The notes beneath the pieces are model-generated. The model did no database searches, had not been told where the DNA came from, and saw only the letters and a program-made list of their open reading frames with translations. Positions 7,970 through 16,630 of a stretch of 64,000 nt of DNA are shown piece after piece (position 1 is the stretch's first letter; each line of letters begins with the position of its first letter). The stretch covers positions 1 through 64,000 of the forward strand of contig UQIY01000001.1 in the NCBI GenBank assembly GCA_900541195.1. The letters run 5' to 3'. The stretch comes from an uncultured Collinsella sp. (GTDB lineage: Bacteria; Actinomycetota; Coriobacteriia; Coriobacteriales; Coriobacteriaceae). Both the position numbers and the translations under genes were made by a program.

Positions 7970-8009
7970 GACGTCCTTTCGTATCGGTTTGCCTCTGCGG
8001 GCTCCATAG

Positions 8010-8015
8010 ATTATA
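8010..8015 (-). promoter_or_regulatory. Minus-strand TATAAT -10 element in the divergent gap 7769-8080
   Basis: The gap separates the GlfT-like gene (minus) from the plus-strand glycosyltransferase series. A perfect TATAAT reads on the minus strand at 8015-8010, about 40 bases before the small ORF at 7969, but its -35 region is poor. A CGCCCGCGGGCG palindrome (8020-8031) lies between it and the plus-strand start and could be an operator. Apart from this and the small ORF I see nothing else in the gap. Confidence 0.4.
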
Positions 8016-8080
8016 TAAACGCCCGCGGGCGGGACGACCCTTTGATACCATTAACGGCAGGTATTTCCTAAGGAGCACAT

Positions 8081-9184
8081 TTGTCTACTAATTCCCCTGG
8101 CGGCCCTGTCCTGTCGCTGCTTGTTCCCATCTACAACGTTGAGCGCTATCTGCGCGAGTGCCTCGATTCCGCCGTGGCGCAGACGCTCGAGGACATCGAA
8201 ATCATCTGCATCAACGACGGCTCTACCGACAACTCGCCGGCAATTATCCGCGAGTACATGGAGCGCGACGCGCGCGTGAAGATGATCGACAAGGCCAATA
8301 GCGGTTACGGCGACTCCATGAACCGCGGGCTTGAGATGGCGCGCGGCAAGTACGTGGGCATTCTGGAGTCCGATGACTTTATGGCGCCCGATGCGCTGGA
8401 GAAGCTCGTGGCAGCTGCCGAGCGCTTCAATACCGACTTTGCGAAGGCAAATTTTGACTTCTACTGGTCTAAGCCCGAGGAGCGCCGCTCGCTGCACGAG
8501 ATGTTTAAGGCAAGGGACTGTGACAAGCCGGTGCATCCGAGCGACACGACGCAGTTCTTTAAGCAAAAGCCGTCGATTTGGTCGGCTGTGTACCGCCGTG
8601 ATTTTCTTGAGCGCAACGGCATCAAGTTCCTGCCGACTCCGGGAGCATCCTTTCAGGACACGTCGTTTGCCTTTAAGGCGATCGCATGCGCCGACAAGGC
8701 TGTTTACCTGCACGATGCCGTGCTTTCGTATCGTCAGGACAACGAGAACTCCTCGGTCAATTCTTCGGCTAAGGTCTTTTGCGTCAATACCGAGTATGCC
8801 GAAATCGAGCGCTGGATCCGAGAAGATTATGCTCGCGATCACGCAAGCGATGACGTCGCCCGCATGCTCAAGTTCAATCAGCTCATTAAATACGATTCGT
8901 ATATGTGGAACTATGTGCGCTTGGCACCCAAGTTCTATAAGGAGTTCCTGGTGCAGATGGCCAAGGAATTCCAAGCGGCCTTGGACGCCGGGGAGTTTTC
9001 GCTGGACGATCTTAAGCCGTGGAAGCGCGCGAATCTCGCTGCCATCCTCAAAGATCCAGAGGGCTGGGTTGACGAGCATCCGCACTTTGCAACGGATGGT
9101 GCCTTGGGGCGCGCTAAGTATTACGCCTCGGTTGGAGGCCCTGGTGTGGTCGCCGCCTTCCTCATCGAATCGCTGAGGGGGTAG
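8081..9184 (+). CDS. GT2 glycosyltransferase (copy A of the duplicated pair)
   Basis: 367 aa. The GT-A domain begins LSLLVPIYNVERYLRECLDS and has the donor-binding INDGSTDNS and metal-site ILESDDF motifs. A conserved middle section (KPSIWSAVYRRDFL and LPTPGASFQDTSF) follows, typical of streptococcal and actinobacterial capsule GT2 enzymes. The start is TTG at 8081, five bases after AAGGAG; no ATG is suitably placed. It is very similar to the gene at 10306-11424, with high DNA identity in the first 270 bases, and is followed by a second GT2 at 9191, together forming a two-gene unit that recurs. Donor and acceptor sugars are unknown. Confidence 0.88.
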   Translation: MSTNSPGGPVLSLLVPIYNVERYLRECLDSAVAQTLEDIEIICINDGSTDNSPAIIREYMERDARVKMIDKANSGYGDSMNRGLEMARGKYVGILESDDFMAPDALEKLVAAAERFNTDFAKANFDFYWSKPEERRSLHEMFKARDCDKPVHPSDTTQFFKQKPSIWSAVYRRDFLERNGIKFLPTPGASFQDTSFAFKAIACADKAVYLHDAVLSYRQDNENSSVNSSAKVFCVNTEYAEIERWIREDYARDHASDDVARMLKFNQLIKYDSYMWNYVRLAPKFYKEFLVQMAKEFQAALDAGEFSLDDLKPWKRANLAAILKDPEGWVDEHPHFATDGALGRAKYYASVGGPGVVAAFLIESLRG

Positions 9185-9190
9185 GTCGGT

Positions 9191-10231
9191 ATGGGAGAGG
9201 CCTCGATTCCCAAAGCGACTATTGTCGTTCCCGTATACAACTCCGCGCGCTCCATTCAGAGATGCCTCGACTCGCTGCTGGCACAGTCTGAGCGCTCGAT
9301 TCAGGTTGTCTGTGTCAACGACGGTTCGGTTGACGATTCGCTGGGCGTCTTGCGTCAAATTGCGCAGGCCGATGACCGTGTGCTGGTGATTGACCAGGAA
9401 AACGCTGGTGTCTCGTGCGCTCGAAATGCCGGTATCGATGCCGCCGAGGGCGAGACCGTCTTTTTTGTGGACGCCGACGATTACATCGACGCCCAGACGG
9501 TCGAGTGCGTGCTGCATGCCATGGAGTCTGCAGATGCCGAGGTCGCCGTTTTTGGCGGCGTTTGCGAGCCGTCCGACGCCGCGCCCAAGCGGGTCCAGCA
9601 ACTCATGAGCCCCAAGGCGGGCACTTTTGGCGCCCGTGATCCCCAGTTGCTGTTCCACGCAAACGCACAGCCCTATGCGTGCCGCGCGGCTTTTTCGCGC
9701 GAGCTGCTCAATCGCGAGGGCATACGTTTTGCCCCCGGCTTGGCCTTGGGCGAGGACGTTGTGTTCCAGTTTGCAGCTTACGCGCTGGCCTCAAAGACCG
9801 TCGTCATGCCGGTCAGGTTCTACCACTACGTGATGGAGAGCGAATCGGCGACGCACGAGTTCAACAGTGCCGAGGCACGCGCCAAAAAGCTCGACGCACA
9901 CATGAGGATGCTCGAGGAAGTTATGGAAGACTGGGCGGCCTACGGCCTTTTGGACCTGTGCCCCGGAGAGCTGATTACCTGGTTCTTGGACCTTATCGTG
10001 TTTGATTTGGCGCGCTTGGATGCCGATGGTTTCCGTCGCGTGGCCGGTCGCGTCAATATGGATTTCACGACGTTTTTGGGAACGGAGTGGGCGGATATGC
10101 CTGCTAAGGGCGCCGTTTGCCGTGTTGCCCATAAGCTCGTTGCGGCGACCTCGGGCGTTTCGATGGCAGACGCCACGCTGTTCTATCTTTCGACCCGCGG
10201 TCTCAAGGCCTGCCTGGAACGCTTTATCTAA
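9191..10231 (+). CDS. GT2 glycosyltransferase (copy B of the duplicated pair)
   Basis: 346 aa. It shows the GT-A start ATIVVPVYNSARSIQRCLDS, VNDGSVDDS and the metal site FFVDADDYI. Downstream, RAAFSRELL and GEDVVFQFAAYAL are acceptor-side motifs seen in capsule GT2 enzymes. The start lies six bases after the preceding stop, so the two genes are co-transcribed. Its nearest relative in the window is the gene at 11431-12504, which stands in the same place after the other A-type gene. The exact sugar linkage cannot be read from sequence. Confidence 0.87.
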   Translation: MGEASIPKATIVVPVYNSARSIQRCLDSLLAQSERSIQVVCVNDGSVDDSLGVLRQIAQADDRVLVIDQENAGVSCARNAGIDAAEGETVFFVDADDYIDAQTVECVLHAMESADAEVAVFGGVCEPSDAAPKRVQQLMSPKAGTFGARDPQLLFHANAQPYACRAAFSRELLNREGIRFAPGLALGEDVVFQFAAYALASKTVVMPVRFYHYVMESESATHEFNSAEARAKKLDAHMRMLEEVMEDWAAYGLLDLCPGELITWFLDLIVFDLARLDADGFRRVAGRVNMDFTTFLGTEWADMPAKGAVCRVAHKLVAATSGVSMADATLFYLSTRGLKACLERFI

Positions 10232-10305
10232 TTCCAAGCGGTGCCGCCCGCCGCAACTCGGCTGCTAAAATAACCCTGTTACACGCTATTCAACAGGAGG
10301 TTCTC

Positions 10306-11424
10306 TTGCAGAACTCTGATACCCCTACAGTTTCGTTGCTTATTCCCATTTGCAATGTTGAGCGCTACCTGCGCGAGTGCCTCGATTCCGCTGTGACACA
10401 GTCGCTCAAGGACATCGAAATCATCTGCATCAACGATGGCTCCACCGATAGCTCGCCGGATATCATTCGCGAGTACATGGCACGCGATGCGCGCGTCAAG
10501 ATGATTGACAAGGCCAACAGCGGCTACGGCGACTCGATGAATCGCGGCCTGGAGATGGCGTGTGGCGAGTACGTGGGCATTTTGGAGTCCGATGACTTTA
10601 TGTTCGAGGATTCGCTCCAAAAGCTGGTTGCCAAGGCTGACGCCGAGCACGCCGATGTTGTTAAGGGCGACTTCTACCTGTACTGGTCCACGCCCAGCAA
10701 GCGCCGCGAGTTGTTTGGGATTATCGACGAGTATATGACGGGTGCGGCGTATCGTCCCGTCGATCGACCGGGCATTTTCTACCGCAAGCCGTCCATTTGG
10801 TCGGCCATCTATCGTCGCGAGTTTCTCAACGACAATCAGATTCGGTTCCTTCCCACGCCGGGTGCCTCGTATCAGGATGCGGGTTTTAACTTTAAGGTCT
10901 GGGCAAGCGCCGAGCGTGCTGCGTTTATTGCGGATCCCATTTTGTGCTATCGCCAGGATAACGAGAAGAGCTCCGTTAATTCGCCCAACAAGGTGTTTTG
11001 CGTGTGCGACGAATATGCCGAGATGCAGCGCTTTTTGGATGAACGCCCTGAGCTCAAGGCTCGGCTCCAGGGCATTTTAATGCGCATGAAGGTCGATACG
11101 TACCGCTGGAATGACGAGCGTCTGGTCGATGAGTTGCGTGAGCGGTTTTGGGAGAAGGCGTCTCCCGAGCTTAAGGCTGATTGGGATGCCGATCGCTTTG
11201 ACCTGTCGCTCTTCGACCCGCGCGGCGAGACCGACCTGCGTTTGATGGTCAAATCGCCCCGTGCCTATATCGATTCGCGCTTTGGCTTTAAAAAGCCGGG
11301 CAAGCTCAATACGTTTAAGCACTACTTTAAGATAGGCGGGCTGCCGCTGGTCTGGCGCGTGCTGACGTATCAGCGTACCTACGGCGATAACCCGCATCCC
11401 GACGACGTGCCGGCGGCACAGTAG
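10306..11424 (+). CDS. GT2 glycosyltransferase (copy A-prime)
   Basis: 372 aa paralogue of the gene at 8081. It keeps VERYLRECLDS, INDGSTDSS, ILESDDF, KPSIWSAIYRREFL and LPTPGASYQDAGF. The start is TTG at 10306 after ACAGGAGG, the same start type as its paralogue. The 74-bp gap before it holds no evident promoter, so it is probably read through from the previous gene. The C-terminal 120 residues diverge from copy A more than the catalytic domain does, suggesting a changed acceptor. Confidence 0.88.
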   Translation: MQNSDTPTVSLLIPICNVERYLRECLDSAVTQSLKDIEIICINDGSTDSSPDIIREYMARDARVKMIDKANSGYGDSMNRGLEMACGEYVGILESDDFMFEDSLQKLVAKADAEHADVVKGDFYLYWSTPSKRRELFGIIDEYMTGAAYRPVDRPGIFYRKPSIWSAIYRREFLNDNQIRFLPTPGASYQDAGFNFKVWASAERAAFIADPILCYRQDNEKSSVNSPNKVFCVCDEYAEMQRFLDERPELKARLQGILMRMKVDTYRWNDERLVDELRERFWEKASPELKADWDADRFDLSLFDPRGETDLRLMVKSPRAYIDSRFGFKKPGKLNTFKHYFKIGGLPLVWRVLTYQRTYGDNPHPDDVPAAQ

Positions 11425-11430
11425 GAGCGC

Positions 11431-12504
11431 GTGACCATGGCTACCCCTAGGATTTCCGTCGTCGTTCCCATCTACAAGGTGGAGGAGTGCCTGGCATGGT
11501 GCCTGGACTCCCTACTCGCGCAGGATATGCCCGATTGGGAGGGCGTGCTGGTTAACGATGGTTCGCCGGATGGTTCGCGCGACATCGCCGCTGCCTATTG
11601 CGAAAAGGATACACGCTTTAAGCTTGTCGATAAGCCCAACGGTGGTCTGTCGAGCGCGCGCAATGCGGGCATCGCTGCGTCCACGGCGTCTGTCGTTGCG
11701 TTTTTGGATTCCGACGACCGGTTTACGCCTGATGCGTGCCGCGTAATCGTTGATGCCTTTGAGCGTGAGGATTGCGACGTTTTGACCTTTGGCGCAAACC
11801 CGTATCCGCTGGAGGCGGGGTATCCGTGGCTTAACTATGTGCTGAGTCCGCGCGATGTGTCGTTTGTGGGCTATAGCTCCGACCTGCTGTTTAAGGAAGC
11901 GTCTCGCCCCTTTGCATGGCGCACCGCTTGCAAGCGCGCTTTTTTGCTGGGCAACGGGATCGTGTTCGATGAAACCGTTAAGTATGGCGAGGACCAGGTC
12001 TTCGATTTTGCCGTCTATGGTCGCTCGCGTAAGACCGCGCTTATCTCGAACAAGCTGTACGACTATCGCGTGGCACGCAAGGGCTCGCTCATGGACACCA
12101 TGCGCTATGACGATGAGACGCGTTTGCTGGAGCACGTGAAGATATACTCCGCGGTGCTGGCCGATTGGCGCCATGATGGGCTCGATGCCCAGCATGCCGA
12201 TGACCTGGCGTACTTCCTGTGTGATCTGGTACTGTACGATGCACTCAGGCTGCTGAGCTCGGGCTGCGGCAAGGTTTTTGCTGCCGTTGCCGCGGCGCTT
12301 GATGGTTCTGCCGTGGGCAACGATGCCGCGCTCGCGCAATGTGCTCCTTCTGTTGCCGCTATGGTGCGTGCGGCACTTGTCGGTAAGGTGCCTGCTGCTC
12401 GTTCGTGCAAAAAGCTCATGTTCGATTACGACGTCTTGAGGTTTGGGCGCCTGGGCGCGTGCAAGCGCATGGCCGCGAATGCTCTTGGAAAGCGAGAGGT
12501 GTAG
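11431..12504 (+). CDS. GT2 glycosyltransferase (copy B-prime)
   Basis: 357 aa. Motifs: ISVVVPIYKVEECLAWCLDS, VNDGSPDGS, FLDSDDRF and GEDQVFDFAVYG. I keep the GTG at 11431 because it stands five bases from GGAG; an ATG two codons later is also possible. It is the partner of the A-prime gene and ends exactly where the double-domain transferase at 12505 begins (TAG directly followed by ATG), so expression is tightly linked. Compared with the B copy at 9191, motif positions match but overall identity is moderate, pointing to an old duplication. Confidence 0.87.
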   Translation: MTMATPRISVVVPIYKVEECLAWCLDSLLAQDMPDWEGVLVNDGSPDGSRDIAAAYCEKDTRFKLVDKPNGGLSSARNAGIAASTASVVAFLDSDDRFTPDACRVIVDAFEREDCDVLTFGANPYPLEAGYPWLNYVLSPRDVSFVGYSSDLLFKEASRPFAWRTACKRAFLLGNGIVFDETVKYGEDQVFDFAVYGRSRKTALISNKLYDYRVARKGSLMDTMRYDDETRLLEHVKIYSAVLADWRHDGLDAQHADDLAYFLCDLVLYDALRLLSSGCGKVFAAVAAALDGSAVGNDAALAQCAPSVAAMVRAALVGKVPAARSCKKLMFDYDVLRFGRLGACKRMAANALGKREV

Positions 12505-14991
12505 ATGAGTATCAAGCGTTTAGCGCTTTGCCGCAGCCAGGGCCGCCTGTTTGTGCTGCTTCGTTTTGCCGGCCAGGATATCGCGGAGATTATTGAGCAA
12601 GAAGGTTCTCAGGCCTTTGTCCGCGCGACGACCAATGGCGTTTGCGTGCCGTCTTTGGCACTGCCGGTCGATCATGGCCGCGTGCTCGCGCTTTGTCCCT
12701 CCGTTGCCGATTATGAGCGCGAGCTCGTTGTCTTGATGCTTCCGTTTATGGACGGCTCTACAATTGACGTCTCATTTGCGTCCGGCGGTAAAAGGCTGGG
12801 CTCTATTCGCCTTGATAGTCGTATTGCCAAGTTGGAATCTAAGATTAATTACAAAGCAAAGCCTGCGCTGTGCGCGCTTGTCCGCGACGCGCAGCGCGGC
12901 GAGTGCTGCGGTCGCTACGAGATCGATGCCGTTCGTTATTTACCGGCAGATGAGGGCGTCGTCTGGCGCTATGAGGTCAAGTGGGCGGGAGATCCCCAGT
13001 GCGTCCCTGAGCTCCAGATCTTCGATACGCACATGAATGCGATCGATGCCACGGTGCATGTGTTTGAGTCGCAGGTCGATGTTCCCCAGCAGAACGGATG
13101 TCGCGTCAATAAAACGTATCTGAGCGTTGAGATGCCTCAGGATATACGCGATTTTGTCGTGATTGCGGCTGATCCCACGGGCCAAATCCAGAGTGGATTT
13201 TGTGCCATGGATGGTCGTTTGTACAACGGCATGGTCGACGACAGTTGGAACCGCATGAAGGATGCGCGCGCGGATGATGCGGCCTATCGACGTTGGTTTG
13301 AGCAACATCGCGCAAAGCCGGGTGATTTGGCGTGCCAGCGTGTCGCTTCGGCGGCATTTGCCTATAGGCCGCTCGTGAGCATTGTAGTGCCGTGCTATAG
13401 GACCGATCGGGTTTACCTGCGCGAGTTGCTGGACTCTGTGCTATCCCAGAGCTATGACAACTGGGAATTGCTGCTTATGGACGCCTCGCCCGATTGGGAC
13501 GCGGTGTCCAATCTTGCGGCCGACGCCAATGACGAGCGGATTCGTCGTTTTGAGCTGCCTGGCAACGGCGGCATTGTACTCAACACCAACGCTGGCATTC
13601 AGCAAGCGACGGGCGACTACATCGCATTTTTGGACCACGATGACATTCTGGAGCCGGATGCGTTGTTCCACTATGTCACCGCGTTGAACAAAGCGGCAGA
13701 GGGGGAGCGTCCGCAGGTCCTGTTCTGTGACGAGGACATGTTCCAGAAAACGGGGGAGTGGGGTCAGCCGGTCTTTAAGACGCGGCTCAATGTTGACCTG
13801 CTCTATAGCCATAACTGCGTGACGCATTTTCTGATGGTGGAGAAGGCGCTTATCGATCGCATTGGCATGTCGCCGGAAGACGTCGCGGGTGCCCAGGATT
13901 ACGACCTGACGCTTCGCTGCCTTGCATCGGGCGCGCGCTTTGAGCATATTGCTCATGCGTTGTATCACTGGCGCGTGCACCCCGGTTCTACCGCTGATGG
14001 CTCTGCGGATAGCAAGCCGTATGCTATTGAAGCCGGTCGTTTGGCGTTGCAGCGCCATTTTGACGCGCTGGGCGTTCGCGGAACGGTCGAGGAGACCGAG
14101 ACGCCGTTTGTCTACCGCATGCGCTATGCGCTGTCGAAGCCTGCGCCGCTGGTGAGTATTGTGATTCCCACCAAGGATCACATTGAGACGCTCGATGCCT
14201 GTGTGATGTCTATCGCCCAGAAGGCCACGTATGCCAATTACGAGATCGTCTTGGTGGAGAACAACAGCGAAGCCCCGGAGACGTTTGCGTATTACGAAAC
14301 CCTGCCGGAGCGCGTGGCCGCAGTATCTGAAGGCAAAGGTAACGCACGCGTTGTGTACTGGCCGGGCGAGTTCAATTACTCCCAGATTATCAACTTTGGC
14401 GTAGAGCATGCCAAGGGCGACTATCTACTGCTGCTGAACAACGATACCGAGGTCATAAGCCCCGACTTTATCGAAGAGATGATGGGCTATCTGCAACGTC
14501 CCGATGCGGGTGTGGTGGGTGCCAAACTCTACTTTGCCGATTATTTGGTGCAGCACGCTGGCATTTTGGTCGGCGTGCGTGGCGCACTTGCTCATGCCAA
14601 CCAGGACTTCTCGGCAAAGCGCGAGGGCTATCTTGCCCGTGCTGTGCGTCCGGGCAACTTTAGTGCCGTAACGGGTGCCTGCCAGATGGTGCGACGCGAC
14701 GTATTTGAGCTGGTCGGCGGCTACAACGAGGAATTCGCCGTCGGCTTTAACGACGCGGACTTTTGCCTGCGCGTGTGGGAGGCGGGCTACCGTACCATCT
14801 TTACGCCCTATGCCGTGCTGTGCCACTACGAGTTCACCTCGCGCGGCAGGGAAGAGGCCAACGAGGAAAAACTGCGCCGCTGGAAGCGCGAGCAGGCGCT
14901 GTTCATGCAGCGCTGGCCGGAGTTCTTCTTGACGGGCGATCCGTGGTTGGGGCAGAACTTATCCACTGAGAGCGAGTATTTCTCACTTTAG
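12505..14991 (+). CDS. Two-domain GT2 glycosyltransferase
   Basis: 828 aa. Residues about 1-270 form a beta-rich accessory region without catalytic motifs. The first GT-A domain starts near residue 290 (LVSIVVPCYRTDRVYLRELL, with FLDHDDIL). The second starts near 548 (LVSIVIPTKDHIETL, with LLNNDTEV and GGYNEEFAVGFNDADFCLR). Such double GT2 proteins typically build repeating backbone sugars of rhamnose-type wall polysaccharides by alternating two additions; here that is inference. A paralogue with the same layout lies at 22899-25256 in the AT-rich part. No signal peptide or membrane segment is seen, so it acts on the inner membrane face. Confidence 0.88.
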   Translation: MSIKRLALCRSQGRLFVLLRFAGQDIAEIIEQEGSQAFVRATTNGVCVPSLALPVDHGRVLALCPSVADYERELVVLMLPFMDGSTIDVSFASGGKRLGSIRLDSRIAKLESKINYKAKPALCALVRDAQRGECCGRYEIDAVRYLPADEGVVWRYEVKWAGDPQCVPELQIFDTHMNAIDATVHVFESQVDVPQQNGCRVNKTYLSVEMPQDIRDFVVIAADPTGQIQSGFCAMDGRLYNGMVDDSWNRMKDARADDAAYRRWFEQHRAKPGDLACQRVASAAFAYRPLVSIVVPCYRTDRVYLRELLDSVLSQSYDNWELLLMDASPDWDAVSNLAADANDERIRRFELPGNGGIVLNTNAGIQQATGDYIAFLDHDDILEPDALFHYVTALNKAAEGERPQVLFCDEDMFQKTGEWGQPVFKTRLNVDLLYSHNCVTHFLMVEKALIDRIGMSPEDVAGAQDYDLTLRCLASGARFEHIAHALYHWRVHPGSTADGSADSKPYAIEAGRLALQRHFDALGVRGTVEETETPFVYRMRYALSKPAPLVSIVIPTKDHIETLDACVMSIAQKATYANYEIVLVENNSEAPETFAYYETLPERVAAVSEGKGNARVVYWPGEFNYSQIINFGVEHAKGDYLLLLNNDTEVISPDFIEEMMGYLQRPDAGVVGAKLYFADYLVQHAGILVGVRGALAHANQDFSAKREGYLARAVRPGNFSAVTGACQMVRRDVFELVGGYNEEFAVGFNDADFCLRVWEAGYRTIFTPYAVLCHYEFTSRGREEANEEKLRRWKREQALFMQRWPEFFLTGDPWLGQNLSTESEYFSL

Positions 14992-15256
14992 AGAGTCGGG
15001 ATGCCGTTGCATGGTATGGTTTGCCATTTGTTTGATAATAATTATGTGGCAGATGTGTAGTGTAATTGCAGTTAAATGGGTTAATACAAGTTTGATTAAA
15101 TTGCGCCACGCTTGCCCTACCTGCTTTTTGGCGAATTAATTAAGGGTGGATGAAAGATTGCTTGTGGCTGGATTGTAGAGGTGAAAGAGAGGCGATTTTT
15201 TTCGAGCTCTCTCACTTTGATATGATTGCAACGTTTTTCGTTCGAAGGATATGTGC
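14992..15256. other. AT-rich intergenic boundary of the polysaccharide cassette
   Basis: About 265 bases without a convincing gene. Composition falls sharply relative to the genes on the left. It holds a weak hairpin near 15186-15212 (GAGAG pairing with CTCTC) and a TATGAT at 15221-15226 that could be the -10 of the lysozyme gene, with only a T-rich -35 region. I see no terminal repeat, integrase site or tRNA fragment marking a mobile border. Confidence 0.4.
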
Positions 15257-16549
15257 ATGCGTCAAATAAAAAGACAAATACTATTTGGAATTTCTTTACT
15301 GCTATTTGGGCTTGCGTTCGCGCACTCTTGCTATGGCGATACCTCGCGATCATTAGTTGAAAACTCGTGGAGATATGAAAATGGCGAAATCGTTTCTTCG
15401 CTTAACGCCTCTGAAGACGAAGGTATCTCGACATTATCGATAACGGATTTGCCAACTGGGGCGACTGCTGAGGGAATCGATGTCAGCGAACATCAAAAAA
15501 AAGTTGATTGGGAAGCTGTTAAGGCTTCTGGTATCGATTTTGCCATTCTTCGAATTGGCTTCGGCGCTCCTTCTTTCGGCGGCCGACTCGACTACCAATT
15601 TCAAAGGAATATCTCTGAGTGCGAACGCCTAGGAATTTCTTACGGCATATACTTATATTCATATGCGTGGGATGACTCGCAGGCGGAAGATGAAGCTTCG
15701 TTTGTGATCGATAATTTGGCGGGACATACCCCGCAGCTTCCCGTTTATTACGATCTTGAAGATAATTCCATTATCGCAGAGGGTAGACAAGCTGGAATTG
15801 CTTCCAGGGCCTCAATTTTTTGCAACCGTATTACTAGCGCTGGATATTCGGTTGGTATTTACGCGAATCTGTATTGGTTTAACAACGTCTTGACTGATCA
15901 GGTTTTTAAGTCATCCGCATGGGACCATTGGATTGCGCAGTATAACTATCAGTGTGATTACACTGGCAACTACAGTATTTGGCAATATGCGAGCGATGGT
16001 CTTGTTCCGGGTGTTAACGGCTACGTTGATATGAATTATTCCTACGGTTCTGTCGTTGCGGAGTCAGTTAAAGCTCAGCGTGCCGACGAGCTCGCATCCC
16101 AGCACGCGGGCGACCTCGCCGACGGGACGTACGTGATCAGGTCCGCCAAGCGCCCCTCCTCCGCCCTCGAGGCGAAGGGCGGCAGGACGGCCAACGGTAC
16201 CGCGGTCTCCCTGTACGACGTCAACGGAACCGTCGCGCAGGCCTGGACGGTGACCCACGAGGGCGACTACGTCGTCATCAGGAACGCCAAGAGCGGGAGG
16301 GCCATCGACCCGACCGGCCCGTCCTCCGACCCGGGGACCAAGCTCCAGCTCTGGGACGCGAGCGGTACCCGGCCCCAGCGCTGGATCGCGATCAGGAGGG
16401 ACGACGGGGGCTACGAGTTCCGCTCGGCGATGGACCCCGACGCCGCGTTCGACCTAACCTCGGGCAAGACCTCGAACGGGACGCGGGCCCAGCTGTACAC
16501 CGCCAACGGCACCGAGGCGCAGTCGTGGCTACTTAGTGTTTCTAAGTAG
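15257..16549 (+). CDS. Secreted GH25 lysozyme with C-terminal ricin-type beta-trefoil domain
   Basis: 430 aa from ATG 15257, chosen because AAGGA lies seven bases before it; an ATG two codons earlier is too close. A signal peptide occupies about residues 1-27. Residues about 73-270 are a GH25 muramidase domain: GIDVSEHQKKVDW, FAILRIGFG, and the catalytic-type acidic pair in VYYDLEDNS. Residues about 290-428 form a ricin-B-like lectin built of repeats ending in QAWTV, QRWIA and QSWLL. The catalytic part is AT-rich, while the lectin part from about base 16085 is very GC-rich with many AGG arginine codons, which suggests a recombined chimera. It probably cleaves peptidoglycan outside the cell; why it sits in a polysaccharide locus is unknown. 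Confidence 0.92.
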   Translation: MRQIKRQILFGISLLLFGLAFAHSCYGDTSRSLVENSWRYENGEIVSSLNASEDEGISTLSITDLPTGATAEGIDVSEHQKKVDWEAVKASGIDFAILRIGFGAPSFGGRLDYQFQRNISECERLGISYGIYLYSYAWDDSQAEDEASFVIDNLAGHTPQLPVYYDLEDNSIIAEGRQAGIASRASIFCNRITSAGYSVGIYANLYWFNNVLTDQVFKSSAWDHWIAQYNYQCDYTGNYSIWQYASDGLVPGVNGYVDMNYSYGSVVAESVKAQRADELASQHAGDLADGTYVIRSAKRPSSALEAKGGRTANGTAVSLYDVNGTVAQAWTVTHEGDYVVIRNAKSGRAIDPTGPSSDPGTKLQLWDASGTRPQRWIAIRRDDGGYEFRSAMDPDAAFDLTSGKTSNGTRAQLYTANGTEAQSWLLSVSK

Positions 16550-16586
16550 TTGATGCTGGGTTTATTGGCGTAAATTATCAGTATTC

Positions 16587-16620
16587 AACGGATTGCTTTA
16601 AACTAAAGCAATCCGTTTTG
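16587..16620 (+). terminator. Intrinsic terminator after the lysozyme gene
   Basis: Perfect 14-bp stem AACGGATTGCTTTA / TAAAGCAATCCGTT with an AAC loop, followed by TTG and TCTTG. It ends 11 bases before the flippase gene, so downstream genes need readthrough or their own promoter. Confidence 0.75.
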
Positions 16621-16630
16621 TCTTGATTGG

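Noticed and set aside
8051..9658. 535-aa minus-strand frame across two glycosyltransferase genes
   Set aside because: It crosses two clear plus-strand genes with GT2 motifs and has no recognisable protein features.
14992..15256. Possible mobile-element boundary at the composition change
   Set aside because: No terminal inverted repeats, target duplication, integrase or attachment site is visible.
16085..16549. Ricin-like GC-rich part as a separate gene
   Set aside because: The reading frame is continuous with the lysozyme and there is no internal start with a ribosome site; treated as a fused domain.
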